Below are positions 13,086 to 25,413 of a stretch of 64,000 nucleotides of DNA, piece by piece (position 1 is the first letter of the stretch; every line of letters begins with the position of its first letter). Location of the stretch: contig CP141139.1 of assembly GCA_035236585.1 (NCBI GenBank), positions 54,629,217 to 54,693,216 of the forward strand. Direction: 5' to 3'. The notes beneath the pieces were generated by a model that saw only the letters and a program-made list of their open reading frames with translations, made no database searches and was not told where the DNA came from. Position numbers and translations under genes: made by a program. This stretch comes from Warburgia ugandensis (taxonomy: Eukaryota; Streptophyta; Magnoliopsida; Canellales; Canellaceae).

Positions 13086-15520
13086 AAAAAATAGAATGTA
13101 ATCTCTTATCTTATGATCCACTTTGCATGCATATCTTCTCATGTGATAATCACCATCTAATTCTTTAGTAATTATCTCTTGAAAGTTGTGATTCTTTTTC
13201 ACCAAATAATTTCTTAAAAGCTCCTCTAATCATGTCGTCCCATGTGGACTTATCTTAAGTGGCTTGATTAGCTTCCTTTGATGGCTTCAATAGCTTGGTG
13301 GCTTCAATGGCTTACGCCCTTGGCTTTAATGGCTCAAATGGATTGCATGGCTTGAAATCTCATGCCATCATGGAAGATTTTGCATAGGCCCGCTTCTAGT
13401 CACCTTGAATTCTCATCCACTTGATCTAGAATGACCTTGACCTATCATACATGTGTCCTAAGATTAGGGTAAAAGGTAACTGACTCATTGATTCTCTAAA
13501 AAAATGGTAAAATAGGGCAAGTAAGGTTGGATTGAGTAATGGGCCCTACATGAGTCAAGGTCTCCATTGTGCTTGAATTCAGGTGAATTGCAAACCCTAA
13601 CCTTGTTGAATTATTTCTCCAACTAGGAATTTATTGATTCAAAATTCCACTTTAAATTCATGGAAAATTTTGAGAAATTTTGTTTTAAAGTGAAAATTTT
13701 ATCATAAATCAGTGATTATGAAAGAAATTTAAAAATAAATTAAAATTTTGAAGTTTGGTGATGAGAGGTCAATTTTAGATTGTACTCGATGGGATCTTAC
13801 CATCGACATTAAGAATGCATGAAATGAAGACCAAGACCCAAAAATCCACAATTTTGACGAATGAAAAGAGGAGGTTGAAATTAATATTGGTACCCCCTGT
13901 GCTAACTCTTTCAAACCAAATAGTTTTGGGAAGCGGTTGATGCATGGGAGACAGACTCACCATGTGGACTTAGTTGTCTTCCCCCCTCTCTACGTGTGGG
14001 TGACAAGAAAACAAGAGAAAAGCCATCACCTGATGACTTTCCCCATGCACATCTCTTTCTCCCCCATAGTTTATCTCCTTGATTCTTCAATCTTTCTCTA
14101 GTGATAGGAAAGTTGATGCTGGTAGTGACAAGGACCAGCAACGACATCTCCTCATCTTCTCTCTCGTGGCCCCACTACATCGTCGTTGACACCTCCTTCC
14201 ACCCAAAACAGATCAATTAACAATAGGTATGTTTTCCTTCCTTTCTTCTTTTCCTTTCTCGGTTTCTTCCTCCTTTTCCCTTCCAGCAATTTCCAACTAC
14301 CATTTTTTGATATTGTCACCATTTTACAGTGACAGGAAAGGTGGAACCCATGAGAAAACTGCTTAGTTTGAAAAATATAGTTAGTATAATGGCACCTGAT
14401 CAATGATTAGAACTATTCATTGTGTTCCATGAGTGATTATGAGTAAAATGCCTCTAGTCTCATGAAAATCCGTTAAGTAACGAGCTTGAAAATTAAGAAA
14501 AATAGTACAAATGGTCACTTTAAAAACCATAGAAAAATTCAGCCAAAAACATTAGTTTTAGTAGAAATTGAAAGGCGAAAACATTAAAATACAAAAATTC
14601 AACCAATTTTAAGCATTCCAAAGTGAAAAGTTTACAAAAGCTATACTGTCTGCATCGCCGGTGATGGCAACATTTTCTAGCAAACCCCTAAAACTGTGAA
14701 AAATTAAAATTTTTATGATTTGGATAAATCACACCTGATCATTTGATCCGTGAAGACAGATCGTCAATTAGGAATCAAAAACTTGATAATGCATAGGGAA
14801 AAACTGAGATCTCAACATCTGACCATTAAAAATACAATTGGAAGGTAGATCTATGTAAAATATGATTTCAATTATCCATCAATAATGAATTGTGACAATA
14901 ATAATAAACCAATTATGGACTATTTGATAGAAGATCCAATCTCACTATCCAAAACTTGATTACTGATAATCGAATGTTAGGAAAGGTGATCAGTCCATGG
15001 ATTATGGTTAAAATCATTGAATTGTTGAATAACTTACCTTAAATGTTGAAAATTAAAACTTCTACAGGTACCACTCTATTTGGACCATTAATTTAAGACT
15101 AATGGTGCTGATCTAAGTAGATAGCGATAAATTGGTGCACTAATCACCTATCTAGATATATGAGGTTGGATCAATGACATTCAGATCTAGAAGTAATTAT
15201 AGTAAATTGCATGGAATTCTGAAATTTACTTAAAACGTCTATTCTTAATGGAGGTTTTGAGTGCGATTTGAGCGACATTGGCAATTGAATTTTGAATTAT
15301 ATTGTGAATGTAGGTAAGGACCCTAAACCCTTTTTTGTCTTTAAATTCTAAATTAATTTATTGCTTGAAATTAAGATTATAAATGCGTAGAATAAATCGG
15401 CTATCATATTGGTTGAATGGATGATATGAACTGTAATTACTTATTTAAATCATCACAAGATACTCTGACTAACTATGCCTAATTGTTATGATAATGTAAA
15501 CTATGATAGAATGGTCAATC

Positions 15521-16027
15521 CCAAGATAGTAAGCCCTAAGGGACACCCTATAAGCTATAATAACGCCTTTCAAGATGGTAAACCCTAAGAGAAATGGTTG
15601 CCTGGTTCATTGGAATCATGGTGGAGCCACCTAAGATGGTAAATATAAAGGGATGAGCTATCAAGTATTGAGCCTCCCAAGATGGCAAACCTTGAGAGAA
15701 AAGGCTGCCTGGTCTTTTGGGATCACAGTGGAGTAGCCCAAGATGATAAACCCTGAGGGATGGGCTGGCAAACTTGAGTCTTCCAAGATGGTAAACCTTG
15801 AGAGAAAGGGCTGCCTAGATGATGGCAACACTGATGGAGCCACCCAAGATGGTAAATCTTAAGGGAACCTGACATTAGAGCATCCCAAGATAGTAAACCA
15901 TAAGGGAAAGGGCTACCTAGTTCTTTAGAATCATGGTGGAGGCACCTAAGATGGTAAAACTTGAGGGTCTAGTTACCTTATGTATGATACTCATAGTGGG
16001 CCACCCAAGATGGTAAAACTTGAGGGA
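15521..16027 (+). repeat. Degenerate minisatellite, ten copies, in LTR Q
   Basis: A core close to CCAAGATGGTAAACCCTAAG occurs at 15,521, 15,571, 15,631, 15,677, 15,738, 15,783, 15,844, 15,885, 15,945 and 16,005. Spacing alternates between about 60 and about 45 bases over most of the array, suggesting a dimeric unit of about 105 bases with 'ggaatcatggtggagccacc' between half-units. Confidence 0.9.
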
Positions 16028-16196
16028 GATGATTACTTGATCATGGTGATGATGTCATGCGTGTTTACTAGTATTGAGGAAACCATCAAATGAAAGACCT
16101 TCCTATGAGTTTTGTTGAATGCTATGCTCATGGTTTTGCATTTCTAATTTGGAAAAAAATTCATAACTTAGTTAGTCATCTCTTGAAATACAAAAT

Positions 16197-16415
16197 GAAT
16201 GTCCTATGGTTGGACATGAATGGGGAAATGATATTGCATGGGTTTATTTGTATACTTTGAATGTCCTATGGTTGAACATGAATGAGGAGTTGATATTGCA
16301 GGGGTTTATTTGCATGCTATGATTATTGTGGTTGGACATGAATGGGGAATTGATATTGCATGTGTTTATTCACATACTTTGAATGTCTATGGTTGGAAAT
16401 GAATGAGGAGTTGTT
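16197..16415 (+). repeat. About 61-bp tandem repeat, 3.5 copies, in LTR Q
   Basis: Units begin near 16,197, 16,259, 16,320 and 16,381 with 'gaatgtcctatggttggaca' and contain 'tgatattgcatgggtttatt'. The last unit is partial. The array sits directly after the other minisatellite in the same LTR. Confidence 0.9.
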
Positions 16416-16969
16416 GAATTTGGAATAAATCATATTTTTGTTCTAATACCAATGTGTTATATCTGATAATACATGCTAAATACTTTGTTGATGACTGGTT
16501 AAAATGGAAATGAATGTTCCATAGTAGAATATAAATGTGTAGTTGAACTAAGCTCAACAAGAATGGTAGGATATGCATGGTTTTAGTTTTTTTCCCTTGC
16601 TAAGCTTCGCAGCTCACCTTATTATTTTTCAGGTACCAATCAAGGTGATAAGGGGAAGGCTATTGAATGAAATGAATGATGCTTAACTAAAGATGTCCAA
16701 TTTTGTATTGTATATGTATGTTGATGATGAATATGAGCTATGTCCTACTATTTGATGATTTGCCCTATGCATTCTATATATTTTATATTGATGGTGCATG
16801 TATGGGATTTACTTAAACTTCGAGTTAGCAAGTAGATGTTTTAGTGATGTAATATGATGAATTGTATGGAGATTGAGTCTCCTTTAGGGGCTTTATAATT
16901 GTTATATTTTCCATTAGGAAAATTGCATTGCATGCATTAAATTCATAAGTCTGAAAAATAGGGGAGACT

Positions 16970-16987
16970 CTACCAAAATTTTGGTAG
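16970..16987. repeat. 18-bp perfect palindrome
   Basis: CTACCAAAATTTTGGTAG is its own reverse complement. It lies in the 3' part of LTR Q, in the 'ggggagactc...' segment typical of Tekay-like LTRs. It could act as a dyad protein site or an RNA hairpin; neither can be shown here. Confidence 0.85.
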
Positions 16988-17503
16988 AATTTAGTAGTTA
17001 AAAGAGAAAAATTCTATCTGTTAAATGGTGACTTGCACAAGATGAGCATTTCGCTCTATCCATACTTTCACTATGATATAGAAAAAGAAAACCCACAAGG
17101 CTTTGCTCAACCCAATAACTATGTTTGATTATGTTAAACAGTAGCCTTGGGGTTTAGGGGGACAACATGACCCTTACTTGAACTTTAAATTGATAGAAAA
17201 TGGTTCTTGATCTCTCTTGGTTGATCAAGATCATCAGTTATTGTCTAAGGCAATCTGAACTACTGAATCATCCTTTTAACACCTTCAAAAGATAAAAAAA
17301 TCCCAATTAACACCTAAAATGTTATAATGTCATATTCTTACTCTAGATTAGCTTTTAAACCTATAAAATATCAAAATTTTGGTTTATTGGTTTAGAAATG
17401 CATGTGTCATGAACTTTTGAAATTTTTTTAGAATTAGCACTATAATGTATGACACATGTATTGCTAATTGAGTACTTTTTTATACAAAAATGACTACTTA
17501 TCA

Positions 17504-18398
17504 CAGCCCCAACTAGCATTTTGCTAGTCCTTAGCAAAACTATAAAAAATCATTAAAAAAGCTACAATTTTTGTAGGTACTTACAATTGCATTCAGCATA
17601 TGGAACAAAACCCCTAAGTTACCCCTGGTGGATGAGTTAGGCCTTGCAAGATTTTGACATAAATATACCCACAAAATTCAATAAGACAAAGTTCCTTAGT
17701 TTCTCTGAGAGAATTCTCATCCATTAGTACTCTACTGGCTTTAACAACTTGTAATGATGAATGAAAAATTCTACAAGTTCCCACATTCCAAAGCCAATTT
17801 ATTATAGTTATTATATCTCAGAGTGCAATTTATGCATATGTTATATAAGTCTAGACTTGTAAATAGAAATGCCTATGTTCCCTTAGAAGAATGTCTTGAC
17901 CTCAAATTCTCATTGGTATATACTCATAAATGAAGCTTTCAGAAAAAAAAAGGTCAAACTATTTTTTCTCACTACATGACCAAATCCAACGATACTCATG
18001 ATTCACATAAACATATAAATACAAATGAGACAAAGGATTGTGATCCTTAAGAATGGATGTCATCACCAAGACCAAAAGAAATAGTTCACATTAATTCCTT
18101 AATATTTATACCCTCATTGAGGCTATCTTTCAACTTAAGATTAATAAGACTTTGGTTGGGATGAAACTTAGTCTTGGGAAGTTCTAAAAGAAAGGGTAAA
18201 CAAATTCAAAGGTTTCAAATCTGAGTAGAGTTCTTCAATAAATGTTGGACAACTTTGCTTTTGAGTGCATTGAAGTGAATATCTTTTCTATTTGTCCTCT
18301 CTCTTCTTTTCACTATTTTTCTTTTCTTTTTCTTATAATTCTTTTCTTTTTGACTTTCTTCTTTGTAAACACTTTTCTAATTTATGGTAGATTAGATT
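17504..18398 (-). mobile_element. A1 polypurine tract and 3' untranslated spacer
   Basis: Reading minus, 'ctagcaaaatgctagttggggctg' precedes the LTR start at 17,503. This is the usual Athila pre-LTR motif with a G-rich polypurine tract. The rest is the non-coding spacer downstream of pol. It aligns segment by segment with 61,834-62,780 (for example 'gttacccctggtggatgagtt' near 17,617 against 61,958). A pyrimidine-rich tract lies at 18,295-18,365. No ORF of note. Confidence 0.75.
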
Positions 18399-21300
18399 TG
18401 TGACAACCCGAGTTTTTGAAACTATTTATTGATTATCAAGTTTAGAAAGTATCAAAATTTTCCTTGTTTTAGAGGACAGGATCAAAGTGATATTATTTAA
18501 GTAAATTTGGAAATTCATCAACTTCTTTTCAGGTGTTACCATAAAACCTTTACATATACATAAAATAATAGTCTTCTAACCTAGAAATGGTTAGAGATAC
18601 ATGCCATAGGATCACCCATACTGTCACAAATAAGTCACACATGTCATTAAAATAAATAAAACAATCCATGTCTACAGTCATCCCATGTGGCAATAGAAGA
18701 TAAATTATATACAGTACCAAAATGGAATCCTATACATGGATTCTATCAAAATAACTACACCAAAAGCATTCTTATCTCACATCTAAATTGATCAAGATAC
18801 TTTCAACTTCCTTGGATCTCTTGCGCTCGAGCTACTTGGTATGTCACATGAAATGTTGGTTGTAGGGGGTGAGTAAAACAGCCAGTCGCAATAGGAAGAA
18901 GAGCTAATATGAGTTGGCATGCCTAAAATAAGGCATACAAATAGCATATGCATAGGTGTATGTATCTCTATATCTATATACATAGTTGTTGAAGTGAAAA
19001 ATCATGACATATAAAGCAAATATCCACAAAGAAAACTAATGATCTCAAATCATCTGTAGTATCCAAAAGAATATGATAAGCCTGCCAATCTATTGTGCTC
19101 GAGACAACTAAAGCTGAACTAGGGAGCATAGCCATCTGTCCACCATGCAAAATACATGCTAACATTTGCCTTGGAAAACTAATTGCTTTATATCACAATG
19201 GCATACAATCCTACCACTAGGGATGCATTAGTGGCATATAGTCCTACCACAAGGGACAAGGTTTGAACTCTCAAGAAATGATCGGCATGCCCAGCATGCT
19301 AACATCACACATACACATATTCTACCATCACCTACCAGTGACTACTGTAACCTTTACATCACCGCCTGGATACCACATCGCCTTGACTCACTAGACCTCA
19401 TGGGGGCTACCCAGCTACCACTCAAAGCACTTCCCCACAAGAAGCGACTCCTACTACTTGCCGTTTTTATCATAGGACTAGTATCAATCTCATCTCATAA
19501 GTCAATGGCCAATTGCACCTCCTAGCATAGGGTCTTCACGATGTATGACACACTCGCATAGTACACCTATCAAGTAATCTTAGACTTACAACATTCTAGA
19601 AGTGTCCATCAAAAGTCTCGATGAAAATCTATTACTCAATCCATATCTCACAACTCGCCACCACACATGCAATGTTTGCCAAGTATCAATGACAACAATG
19701 TCTTAGTGGCCTTGGCCAAATATGTAAATCCACCAATTCAAATCACAAAAAAAATCTAAAGCCTGATATTGTGATGTATTATGCACTGGTACCCTGTTTT
19801 GATAGTGTTAGATGCTTTGTTAATCCCATTATTAACCTATAATGTAACCTTATTTGATATTGTCCCTTTTATGGAGCTTAAGGGGCTAGATGTCCATATA
19901 ATAGGAACCTGTATCATTATTTCCACCTCTACTGTTATGATATTTAATATTTTAAATGATCCTTCTTTAGTTAGTACACTATTTACCTTCATATAGGTCA
20001 TACCTTTCTTGTAATATTCCTTTTTCCTTACTTGGGTCTCCCTTAGTTATGTCTCTAAGTAGCTAAATATCCTTATCTTATGGCCCCAATTTCATTAACT
20101 TAGTCTTGCACAATTCAAACATGTTTCATTATCATAACCTAGAGAGGTGTAACCATTACTATGGTTTTTAAATGTCTAAGGTACTCTTAATTCCATGTTA
20201 TTTCTATACCGTATCTAGTATTTTGTCTTATGGATCAAAAAGCTTATAATGTTTAATAATTCTCTTCTAACTAGTCCATTTATAGTGTTGATAGTCTTAA
20301 TTAATCCAAAATTCAGATTCTTGGTATGAATAAGTGTTCCCTCACTTTACTTACTTTTTTACGAATGTAATTATTAACACTTAGGTAGTAACAAGGTGTC
20401 CATCTACCTCTGGCTAGGTTCAAAGAATTAGATCAACTAATTTATAGGAGATCTAGTCATATGAGCTAAGGCATAGATGGCTAAGGCATGTGAGAATAAG
20501 ACATAAGAAATTAAGTCTTAGAAAATTAAGCTTAAGGCACTAAATCATATGTGACTAAGCCAGAGGTGATTAAAGCTCAAGGGATTAAAGCACAGGTGTT
20601 TTAAATTGTAAGAATCTAACTTAATGGTCTAAACCTTCACAACGCTAACATGTGATTGGTAAAGCATTTTCAAATTCTGGCATACGTATAGTTAAGCCTT
20701 TACAAATTTCAATACAAAAGTGGTTTAAGCATCCTTAAATTTCCAGCATAGTGTTGTAGCTTGTGTGTTCACATTTTCAAGCATAAGGTACCTTACATGT
20801 TCACATTTCTAGCACAAACATAGTCTAAACGTCCTATATTCTAGAATAAGTAGCTTTAATGGTCAACATTTTTAGTAACAAGTTAGTTACTGCTTCAAGT
20901 GACTCCAGGATTCCCAAATTCTAGTAAGAGGAGATATTAAAGAATAAAATTTCTCTTTGTATTACTAAATTCCAATAAGTTAAGTTATTTGAATTCACAA
21001 ATTATAGGATATGGTAGAGCTAAAATTGTTTGTTCATAGTATCAATGTGATCCTTTCATTCAAAATTTTCCCAAACAATTCGAAGGAAAGCCACTCCCCT
21101 AAGCTTTGAAATTTGGTCCCCCTTTTCTGTTCCTCTATCCTTTCTTGTTTTGTTTACCCATTGAGCTACGATTTAGAGGGGAAAGAGGGTGCCATTTTCT
21201 TACATAAATATGTAGGAAATGGTGCTCACTCTCCTCCCAAAATTCATTCATACAATGCCAATTTACATAGCTTTCCTGCCCATTCCTTGGTTCTTACTTA

Positions 21301-21505
21301 GGTGGGAGTCTTTTCAAATTATTATATTCAATCTAGATGTTCAACAAGTAGAGGAATCAATATCATTTTCCTTCAAAAATGTGCAAGAAGTGTGGTACTA
21401 GTTCTTGCCTATCTTCACCTCAAAAACTAGTAAATCTTCCCTCTTTGGAATAGGAATTCAATTCTTATTTTAATTTCAAAGTTAACCATGCATCAGCCTT
21501 CCAAA
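18399..21505 (-). mobile_element. Truncated minus-strand LTR Z1
   Basis: On the minus strand it ends 'aactcgggttgtcaca' (18,399), the usual end of a Ty3-gypsy LTR, and carries a 'ttttactcaccccctac' segment before a TTTCA. It matches 51,857-53,970 (Z2) closely: 'ggaaaactaattgct', 'cctcatgggggctaac' and 'aaagttaaccatgcatcagcc' are landmarks. Homology to Z2 stops at about 21,505, before the U3 part, so the 5' end is missing. No primer site follows and no target duplication was found. The ORFs at 18,792-19,165, 19,781-19,996 and 21,113-21,401 are chance openings in the LTR. Confidence 0.7.
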
Positions 21506-22700
21506 CTGTTTACGGCTAACACATGCTATGCTGTAAGCAGTAAAAATCACACTACAAAATCTTTGCAACTATCATTTTGGAACTAAAATAGCCCCTGCAT
21601 GCATGGTCATGAAAAAATGAATTGATTATATGATGTTTATCATCAGCTATGCATCTCCTATGACCTAATTAGGTTAGTATTTAAATAAGTATAGACCATC
21701 CTATGTAACTTGTTGACCTCATTAATGAATCATTTTCTATCTTGTCTTATCCAATGATTAGGTATTTTACTAGTGACAAGATAAGTAATAATATCTACAT
21801 ACTAAGGCAATTAGAAAATGTACAATAATTGTTCACTAAGAAATGTTTATATCCTAGGCATATTCTTGTTAGTGGACTCTACAACTACTCAAGATAAGTA
21901 GTCTGGTACAACACTTTTAGAACCTTTCTTATCCTAAATTTCCAAATCAAACTACTGTAGTATAGTAGTATCCATCAGATCAACCTGGGTTTAGTATCAT
22001 TCTTTGAAATAAGATGTTTTAGTGCTACATGATCTAAGTAGACAATGACCTTTGATCCTAGCAATTAAGATATAAATTTTATCTGGTGTAAATACCACAC
22101 TTAACAAAAAAAATTCTGTAGTTGAATAATTGAGATGGGCAACATTGAGTGCCTTATGAGCATAATATATCACATACAGAAGTTTATTAATATGCTTTCC
22201 CAAAATAGCCCAATGGCATAGTCTAAAGCATCACACAGTATTTTGAATAGTGCACTCCAATTTGGCAATTGAATTATAGGTGCAAAATTTAATTCAACCT
22301 TTAAGCCCTCAAATGCTTTCATACAATTTTCATCAAGTTCAAAGTTTACCTACTTCATAAGTAAATTACATTGGGGTTTCGCAATTTTACTAAAGTCCTT
22401 GATGAATCCATCTATAGAAACCAGCATGGCCTAAAAATGAGTGGATTTCCTTCATCATCCTTGAAGGAGGAAGGTTAGAGATTAAATCCACTTTGGCTTT
22501 GTCTACTTCTATACCATTATGTGATATGATATAGCTTGAAACAATGCCAATTTGTACAATGAAATGACATTTCTCCCAATTTAGCACTAAGTTTTTTCCT
22601 AAAACCTAATAATGATAAGTTTTACATGGTGCACACATTCATCAAATGAAGAACCAAACACTAAAAAATCATCCATAAATACTTTTAAGAAATCATCCAC
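21506..22700 (-). pseudogene. A1 pol, C-terminal part: RT palm, RNase H, integrase N-terminus
   Basis: This continues the RT interrupted by Y1. From right to left: the RT catalytic box VFMDDFLVFG (minus, codons about 22,661-22,687) with its Asp pair intact; NWEKCHF and 'SHNGIEVDKAKVDLI' (22,500-22,590); FLGHAGFYR (about 22,410); an RNase H part with 'LFKILCDALDYAIG' and 'IYYAHKALNVAHLNYSTTE' (about 22,130-22,260); a pre-integrase linker; and the integrase zinc-finger neighbourhood with IITYLVTSKIP and an HFG.KK-like stretch (21,580-21,800). Several stops and frameshifts are present. Integrase is cut at about 21,506 by Z1, so its catalytic core is absent. This is the Athila arrangement. Inactive. 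Confidence 0.85.
22696..22700. repeat. Target-site duplication TCCAC, left of Y1
   Basis: Matches TCCAC at 33,963-33,967 exactly. Together they bracket Y1 and show that the two Athila RT halves were once contiguous. Confidence 0.9.
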
Positions 22701-25398
22701 TGTAATGAATCCAATTTTGTAACATTAAAATCCCAAGTTAGTAATGAAAAGTTCACTTTTTGGAAATAAGGGTATTTTGGTCATTTCATTAGTCACCTTG
22801 ATTGAACCCAGAAATTTGGTCCTAAAAATGGTACCATTAGGTGCATCTCAGAAAAATAAATCCAACAAGACCAAAATCACCTAAAACGGAGTTAAAATGA
22901 GCAAGTTATGGCCCTTTGAAGTTTAGGGGCAAAAATGTAATTTTTACAAAAAAACGGATTTGGCCTGCAAAACACAAGGGCTCATTTTGATACAGGCACC
23001 CTTTATCTTCAACCTCTTAGAACATTCTAGAACGGTGGTGATTGGAGGAGAAATCACAGCCATTCTGGAGGTTTCTCCACCGCCATTCAAGGGCGGTGAG
23101 AGCCCCCTCCAGAACCCTGTTATAGCTCTATAAATAGAGCTCTTGGGCTACTCTAATGGCAGCCCAAAAGCTTAAGGAAAACCCATTTTGAAGAAGCAAC
23201 CAAGAGAAGAAACGAGGAGAAAAACCCAACAACGAGCCAGGTATGCCCAAGATCCCTCAAAACTCGTCTTCACAGTAGTCCTATGCTCAGTTTCCCTAAG
23301 TTTTTGCATGAAAAATCATGCAAAATAGAGCCCTGAAGAGTCACCAAGGACCCAGGGATGTTCCCTGGGCCGCACTGGTTCGACAGGGTTGAACCAAGGT
23401 GTCCTAAGGACGCCCCGGTCCCCCAACGAACAGAACGTTCCAAACAGAACGTGACACGTCGACCGCGTCTGAGAGAACCAAACAGGCGCGTCCGTGGACA
23501 TGCCCGCAAAAGGAACAGACGGGCAGGAAAATCTGGCACGTCTACAGACACGCACGCTGAGGCGCATGCCACTGACATGCAGCCCACTCTCATTCCAGGA
23601 TTTTCCATGTCTTAAGGCCACTGGAGCGCATGTCGCTGACGCGCAGCGCGCTAGCATTCTGCCTTTTCACTCTTAAGGTCCTTATGTACACCTGATACTA
23701 AAAAGCTTATAACTTGAGATCTAGAGCTCTGATTGAGGAGCCGCAATAGGCATTCTGTCCATGTCGATGATGTGGATACACCTAAACTATAAAATCACTG
23801 ATCAAGGCCCAATCAAAGGTGGGCATGACCCTTAGAATAGGATGGTGGCACGTGGCCGCTAGACCTTTGGAAAACTGAGGATACCAAGGCCCAATTAGGA
23901 CCTTAGGACACCCATAGGCATGGAGATGGACCCCTAATGCCTAAGTAATAAGACCAACCACTCTAAAACCCATAAAATATAGGCCAAACTAACCTTGATT
24001 CCCCAAACCATGTTCAGGAGCATACGAGGACAAAGGGGTTAGCACGACCTAGCTAGGTAGGTGCTCTATCGCTACTAGATTCTTTTAAAAGAACTATGAT
24101 TATTTTGAGAATACATGTTTTAAGTATATGACTTAATTTAGCATACATGTGATAAATGTTTTATGCATAGACATGTTTTGAAAATAATTGCATATACATT
24201 ATGCATAGATATGTTTTGCAAACAATTGCATCCATTGCATGATTTGTGAGCATTGAGTTCTTGCAAAATTGCATGTCCTTGAGGGTTACCAAAAGACTCT
24301 GGGTAGGCAGTTGTGAGGGCTAGGTAGTTGTGAGGGACCCAAAGAGGACAGGTTTTGAAAAATACATTGTGCATGTATTGCCAAGACATGTGCTACATGC
24401 ATAGATTGCGTGATAAGTGTAGCCTTGACCGATGAGGGCAGGCTAGAGAGAGCTAACAAGGCTTCTAAGCTGGCAGGCTTCTAGGCTATCAGGCTTCTAA
24501 GCAGGGTTATGACTTTGAATGCAATACTAGCATGAGCAGATTTTATGCATTGCATGCACGTTTTGCAACCGATTGCATAAATTGCATGATTTACGACGAA
24601 TACGTGTCATAGGCCCCATTGAGGCTATGACAGAGTGTCCTCAGGTACCCAGGGACCACACGACAAGGAGGTTGTGGGCATAGTTGGACCCTATGGTTTC
24701 GTGGAATTATTTGCATTGCATATGGCATGATAGGAGGTTGGTCGACCATACCATACCAGATATCCAAGAGTTGGATTCAGTTGAGCATCTAATGCATATC
24801 ATTATGTTTATGATATATGATACTTTTGACTTGGATTATGATATTTCTTTAAGTCATCAGTATTCCGGTTTGACCGTGGTTTTTAATATCGATATTGAAC
24901 ATGATTATTTGAACAAGCATATGTTTTTATGAGCACATGATTTTAAACATAGCATGCATTGCAAACCTAGTAGTGATAAACTCCTACTGAGTATAGTATA
25001 TACTCACCCTATCCTTAACATTTTTTAGGATAATTCCATCCACGAGTAGAGGACATCTATGTTAGTGCTATGGGTAAGTGAATAAAAAAGGAAACAATTA
25101 TACATGTAAGTAAATTCTCAACCCTTTGGACATGTATTTGTATTTAATTACAGTTGGGCTGTGTGTTGTGACTGGATAGATATGGGGAAAAACACTTATG
25201 ATTTCTAAAGCTTTTCAAAAACTACCTTGGTTGTTGTGAAAGCAAATGACACTCGGGGTTTTCAAAATGAGTTTAAAACTAAAAGGTTTTCCACTGCATT
25301 GCATCGTTTTTATAAAATGGTTTTCAAATAGGGATGCATCCCACCTTAGGAATTAGATATTGCATTTAAAAATGCATGAGAAAACCTGGGTCATCACA
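22701..25398 (+). mobile_element. 5' LTR of element Y1
   Basis: 2.7 kb, starting TGTAATGAATCC and ending GGGTCATCACA, followed by a tRNA-iMet primer site. It is preceded by target duplication TCCAC. It matches the 3' LTR (28,672-29,383 plus 32,071-33,962) well, with about 38 bp near 23,905 and about 50 bp near 25,320-25,370 absent from the 3' LTR. It contains a TATA box, dyads upstream of it, a GC-rich patch at 23,340-23,680, and three 'ggcttctaagct' units near 24,460 (two in the 3' LTR). ORFs at 23,270-23,676 and 24,138-24,932 are LTR sequence, not genes. Confidence 0.93.
23129..23136 (+). promoter_or_regulatory. TATA box of the Y1 5' LTR
   Basis: TATAAATA within the near-palindrome 'agctctataaatagagct'. 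The same box occurs at 29,100-29,107 (3' LTR) and, inverted, at 31,629-31,636 (solo LTR). Just upstream are short dyads: GTGATT...AATCAC near 23,038 and ACCGCC...GGCGGT near 23,080-23,098. It is the likely start of retroelement transcription; the leader follows. Confidence 0.75.
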
Positions 25399-25400
25399 GT

Positions 25401-25413
25401 TGGTATCAGAGCC
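25401..25413 (+). other. Primer binding site of Y1 (tRNA-iMet)
   Basis: TGGTATCAGAGCC, an exact match to the canonical plant initiator-methionine tRNA site, two bases after the LTR end. Confidence 0.93.

Larger units (their letters stand above)
13443..17210 (+). mobile_element. LTR Q (Tekay-like), inserted in the A1 LTR
   Basis: About 3.8 kb with no pol motifs breaks the Athila LTR homology. It reads as a long plus-strand Ty3-gypsy LTR: a pyrimidine-rich leader near 14,020-14,290, two minisatellites, the typical 'ttgctaagcttcgcagctcacc' motif near 16,597, 'ttttcaggta' after it, and a 'ggggagactctaccaaaattttgg' segment. I could not locate exact TG/CA ends or a target duplication, so the limits are approximate. 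Probably a solo LTR. Confidence 0.55.
11483..17503 (-). mobile_element. 3' LTR of Athila-type element A1, interrupted by LTR Q
   Basis: On the minus strand it starts TGATAAGTAG (17,503) and ends ...CTACATCA (11,483). Both ends match other Athila LTRs in the window (38,030-51,123 and 59,035-61,833), including the 'ccacgaggaatctcacaaatt' segment near 11,555 and 'cttggttgtcactac' near 12,328. Homology breaks at about 13,442 and resumes at about 17,210 because of inserted LTR Q. A TATA-like 'ctataaaag' (minus, near 12,652) is at the same relative place as in the other copies. The left flank (ATAAT) and the right flank of the other LTR (AGAGA) do not match, so no target duplication survives. Confidence 0.75.

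Noticed and set aside
12905..13205. ORFs of poly(Arg-Glu) and poly(Ser-Leu) on both strands
   Set aside because: They are direct readings of the (GA)38 microsatellite, not proteins.
15521..16415. CRISPR-like regularly spaced repeats
   Set aside because: Repeats are degenerate, the spacers are repeated too, and the context is a plant LTR.
18399..21505. Z1 as a plus-strand LTR starting TGTGACAACCC and ending ATGCATCA
   Set aside because: Homology with Z2 runs past the ATGCATCA point, the flanks give no target duplication, and the 'ggttgtcaca' end and upstream motifs fit a minus-strand LTR.
23270..23676. Overlapping ORFs of 60-113 codons on both strands
   Set aside because: They lie in the GC-rich patch of the Y LTR, where stops are rare by composition; the frames are not kept in the other Y LTRs.
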